This document shows positions 61,798 to 64,000 of a stretch of 64,000 bases of DNA, piece after piece. The notes below the pieces were generated by a model. It saw only the letters and a list, made by a program, of their open reading frames with translations, did no database searches and was not told where the DNA came from. Both the position numbers and the translations under genes were made by a program. This stretch comes from an uncultured Eubacteriales bacterium (GTDB lineage: Bacteria > Bacillota > Clostridia > Oscillospirales > CAG-272): positions 1 through 64,000 of the forward strand of contig CATWNM010000001.1 of NCBI GenBank assembly GCA_958352145.1. The letters run 5' to 3'. Each line of letters opens with the position of its first letter. The stretch's first letter is position 1.

Positions 61798-62028
61798 AAA
61801 AAGGAAGCATTTGCAAACGCTTCCTTGAGACTGTCGAAAAACGAAGTTTTTCGACAGAGAAGACCGCGTTCACTCGCGTCTTCGCGCCGCTTATGCGGCA
61901 CTCGCGCGGCCACAAGGTGTAAAAAAAGCCGGCAAAGCCGGCTTTTTTTACGAAACCTTTATAGTATTTTGTTTGTGCGAATACTTTTTCGACAAACTGA
62001 AGGAAGCATGTGCAAATGCTTCCTTTTT
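61798..62028. repeat. 231-bp palindromic element with 44-bp terminal inverted repeats
   Basis: 61798-61841 and the reverse complement of 61985-62028 agree at 39 of 44 positions. Each end is itself a hairpin (AAGGAAGC...GCTTCCTT). Inside are further stems: CTGTCGAAAAA/TTTTTCGACAG (61831-61857), GCCGC/GCGGC (61876-61889) and the terminator at 61921-61949. No gene is inside. It resembles a MITE or other non-coding intergenic repeat. Confidence 0.75.
61921..61949. terminator. Bidirectional terminator inside the palindromic element
   Basis: AAAAAAAGCCGGC (61921-61933), loop AAA, GCCGGCTTTTTTT (61937-61949), perfect 13-bp stem. It serves both the amidase gene and the amino acid transporter operon. 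Confidence 0.85.
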
Positions 62029-62034
62029 TGATTT

Positions 62035-62820
62035 TTATATTTTTTCCAAAGAATGCTGTAAAAAAGCTTTTGTTTTTTCACTTTTAGGACAGCCGAAAAT
62101 TTCTTCCGGCGCGCCGATCTCCTCAATCACGCCGTCCGCCATAAACAAAACGGTGTCCGAAACATGACGAGCAAATTCCATCTCGTGCGTAACGACGATC
62201 ATCGTGCGATCCTGCCCTTTCAGTCCTTTGATCACCCGCAGCACCTCGCCGGTCAATTCAGGATCCAGCGCGCTCGTCGGCTCGTCAAAACATAATATTT
62301 CAGGCTTTAGAGCAAGCGCGCGGGCAATCGCCACACGCTGCTGCTGACCGCCGGACAATTCGCACGGATACGCATTCGCTTTCTCCAAAAGCCCCACGCT
62401 GTCCAAAAGCGCCATACCGGACGCATCAAGCTCCGCAAGTATATTTTTTTTGCCGGCCTTATAATCCGGACGCTCTTTCGCCGCAAGCTTCGGCGCAAGC
62501 GTAACATTCTCAAGCACCGTATACTGCGGAAATAAATTGAACTGCTGAAAGACCAATCCGAAATGCAGCCGCTTCCGGCGAAGCATAGCGTCGTTCAGAT
62601 TACGGTCGGCAGCGGCATCATAAATTTTTTCGCCGCTTATGTACATCTCGCCGGTATCCGGGGTTTCCAGAAAGTTCATACACCGAAGAAGCGTCGTCTT
62701 TCCGCTGCCTGAGGAACCGATAATACACAAAACCTTTCCCTGTTCCAAACCGAAATCGATTCCACGAAGAACAGAAACAGAACCAAAGCTCTTGGTAAAT
62801 TGCCTGACTTCAAAAAACAT
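62035..62820 (-). CDS. Polar amino acid ABC transporter ATP-binding protein
   Basis: 261 residues from ATG 62820 (MFFEVRQFTKSFGSVSVLRG), with AAAGGATAAAC upstream. Walker A is IIGSSGSGKTTLLR, the signature is ELSGGQQQRVAIAR, Walker B is ILCFDEPTSALDPE and the switch is VVTHEMEFARHVSD. GlnQ/HisP type. Five nt after the permease gene. Confidence 0.92.
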   Translation of the reverse strand: MFFEVRQFTKSFGSVSVLRGIDFGLEQGKVLCIIGSSGSGKTTLLRCMNFLETPDTGEMYISGEKIYDAAADRNLNDAMLRRKRLHFGLVFQQFNLFPQYTVLENVTLAPKLAAKERPDYKAGKKNILAELDASGMALLDSVGLLEKANAYPCELSGGQQQRVAIARALALKPEILCFDEPTSALDPELTGEVLRVIKGLKGQDRTMIVVTHEMEFARHVSDTVLFMADGVIEEIGAPEEIFGCPKSEKTKAFLQHSLEKI

Positions 62821-62825
62821 ACCGT

Positions 62826-63515
62826 TTATCCTTTGAAATAATTCAGCTTTTTTTCCAATCTCCCGAGCAGCAGCGTAAGCAGTCCTACAAAAAGCAGATA
62901 AAAAACGCCCGTGTAAAACAGCGGCCAAATCATGGCCTGCGCTGCGAGCTTCTTCGCCTGCATGATAATCTCCGAGACCAGAATCGCGTTGGCAAGCGCC
63001 GTATCTTTAACCAGCGTAATAATCTCATTGCTCATCGGAGGCACGATTCGCTTAATCACCTGTTTCAAAATGATCTTTGTGAAAATCTGGGACTTAGAGA
63101 GCCCCAGCACCTGACCGGCCTCATACTGCCCCTGCGAAATGCTTTCAATGCCGCCCCGGAAAATTTCGGAAAAATAGGCGGCGTAATTAATGACAAAGGC
63201 AATGATAACAGCAACAAAACGCCCGGTATTCTCCACGCCATATGTAAGCAGGAAGTACAAATCCACCTTTGCAAAAAGGTTAAATCCAAAAAAGCCGGGA
63301 ACATAGTAAATGATAAAGATCTGAAGCATGAGCGGTACGCCGCGGATGATCCACACAAGTACCTTTGTCACGGCTTTAACCGGCCGGAACCGGCTCATGG
63401 AGCAAAACGAGACCGCAAGTCCGAGCGGCAGCGCAAATACAAGCGTCAGCGCAAACAAAAGCAGCGTCAGCTTAAACCCATCCAGTAAATAAAGGGTTAC
63501 CTGCCAAAAAGACAT
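62826..63515 (-). CDS. Polar amino acid ABC transporter permease
   Basis: 229 residues, five or six membrane helices. The HisMQ-type signature GQYEAGQVLGLSKSQIFTKI (EAA loop, about residues 138-157) is followed by ILKQVIKRIVPPMSNEIITL. The N terminus FKLTLLLFALTLVFALPLGL is typical. One permease gene only, so it probably forms a homodimer. It lies 18 nt after the binding protein gene. Confidence 0.92.
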   Translation of the reverse strand: MSFWQVTLYLLDGFKLTLLLFALTLVFALPLGLAVSFCSMSRFRPVKAVTKVLVWIIRGVPLMLQIFIIYYVPGFFGFNLFAKVDLYFLLTYGVENTGRFVAVIIAFVINYAAYFSEIFRGGIESISQGQYEAGQVLGLSKSQIFTKIILKQVIKRIVPPMSNEIITLVKDTALANAILVSEIIMQAKKLAAQAMIWPLFYTGVFYLLFVGLLTLLLGRLEKKLNYFKG

Positions 63516-63533
63516 TGAGACTCTCCGTAAAAT

Positions 63534-64000
63534 TTATTTTTGATCGGAATAATCCAAAATCGCCGCGTTCTCCAGACCGTACTTTTCGGCAAGCGCTTTA
63601 ATCGTACCGTCCGCCGCAAGTTTTTCAAGCTGCGCATTTACCTGCGCGGTCAGCGCGCTGCCCTTTTCAAACCCAATCGCATAATATTCCGGCTCGCTCG
63701 TCAGGCTGTCCACAATCGCAAGATCCGCATAATCGCCGGCGCCGACTATACTTTTCGCAAGAAGAACGTCCACGACCGCAAAAGTTGCAGAACCGCTCTT
63801 GACCTCCATCAGCGCCTCGGTCTGCTTGATGGCGTCCATAATCTTCGCGCCCTCAAAAGCCGAATCCGCATAGGAAGCGCCGGCAGAGCCAGCCTCGGCA
63901 TACCCGATCTTATCCTTAAAATAGCTGGCGTCCGTAACCGCCGGCGCAATGTCCGCCTTGACGACCACGGCCTGCTGGTTAATCATGTAATTGTAGGAAA
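63534..64000 (-). CDS. Amino acid ABC transporter substrate-binding protein, 5' part outside window
   Basis: At least 155 residues, open to the window edge, so the signal peptide is not seen. The visible part, from SYNYMINQQAVVVKADIAPA on, is the second lobe of a type 3 solute-binding protein: ALMEVKSGSATFAVVDVLLA, and EYYAIGFEKGSALTAQVNAQ, LEKLAADGTIKALAEKYGLE at the C terminus. It would deliver a polar amino acid to the permease and ATPase that follow. The internal ATG at 63986 is not the true start. Confidence 0.9.
   Translation of the reverse strand, partial: SYNYMINQQAVVVKADIAPAVTDASYFKDKIGYAEAGSAGASYADSAFEGAKIMDAIKQTEALMEVKSGSATFAVVDVLLAKSIVGAGDYADLAIVDSLTSEPEYYAIGFEKGSALTAQVNAQLEKLAADGTIKALAEKYGLENAAILDYSDQK

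Noticed and set aside
61609..62031. 140-codon frame over the palindromic element
   Set aside because: It runs through hairpins and terminators, lacks a ribosome binding site and overlaps the end of the amidase gene out of frame.

Overview
The window looks like a chromosomal segment of a gut-type member of the Clostridia (Bacillota). This rests on AGGAGG-type ribosome binding sites, TTGACA/TATAAT promoters with 16-17 bp spacers, a type I-C CRISPR-Cas system, YtrA-type GntR/ABC modules and a serine-recombinase integrative element. The genus cannot be fixed from the sequence alone. Genes are dense, many overlap by 4-35 nt, and almost every transcription unit ends in a recognisable hairpin.

Layout. 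1-9117: the right end of an integrative/mobilizable element, AT-richer than the rest. It has a truncated DtxR-type regulator, an XRE regulator, two nearly identical 491-bp copies of a small sigma-like gene flanking a cargo cluster (methyltransferase, TetR regulator, ICMT-like protein, MATE pump), a third sigma-like gene, a long structured non-coding stretch, and a large serine recombinase. 9134-16837: a Nudix hydrolase, a potABCD polyamine importer whose binding protein carries a C-terminal membrane anchor, a VanY-like carboxypeptidase, MnmM and an amidase-domain protein. 16957-25577: a complete type I-C CRISPR-Cas locus (cas3-cas5-cas8c-cas7-cas4-cas1-cas2 and 11 repeats). 25752-25931: tRNA-His and tRNA-Arg. 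26067-32934: YbaK deacylase, SGNH hydrolase, radical SAM protein, and a MarR-controlled heterodimeric ABC exporter. 33226-43927: a frameshifted MATE gene, a membrane-anchored XRE regulator, a putative small RNA, a PF00882 protein, a DUF362 ferredoxin-like protein, a YgjP-like peptidase, a divergent trxB/trxA pair, and a deoC-deoB-cdd-udp-GNAT nucleoside salvage cluster. 44034-52443: an aromatic amino acid operon encoding all seven shikimate-pathway steps plus the Phe and Tyr branches, preceded by a Phe/Tyr-rich leader peptide and attenuator. 52573-64000: an SH3/C39 secreted protein, Dus, CsoR plus a P1B ATPase, a GntR/ABC/DUF6449 module, a lipoprotein amidase, a palindromic intergenic element, and a polar amino acid ABC importer running off the end.

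How the genes work together. The aro operon appears to be controlled by classical ribosome-mediated attenuation: translation of a 34-residue leader with 6 Phe and 3 Tyr codons would decide between mutually exclusive RNA hairpins. The TetR gene in the mobile element appears to control its own cluster, because the same 17-bp palindrome-like site precedes all four cargo genes. CsoR and the P-type ATPase share a TACCCCTTA-containing site, and the MarR and XRE genes each have an inverted repeat over their promoter. Other non-coding candidates are a ~90-nt RNA with a CCUCCCC loop and a 233-bp element with 44-bp terminal inverted repeats.

All functional names come from reading motifs by eye; no database search was run. 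Start codons were moved downstream of the longest frame where a ribosome binding site or family start supports it.
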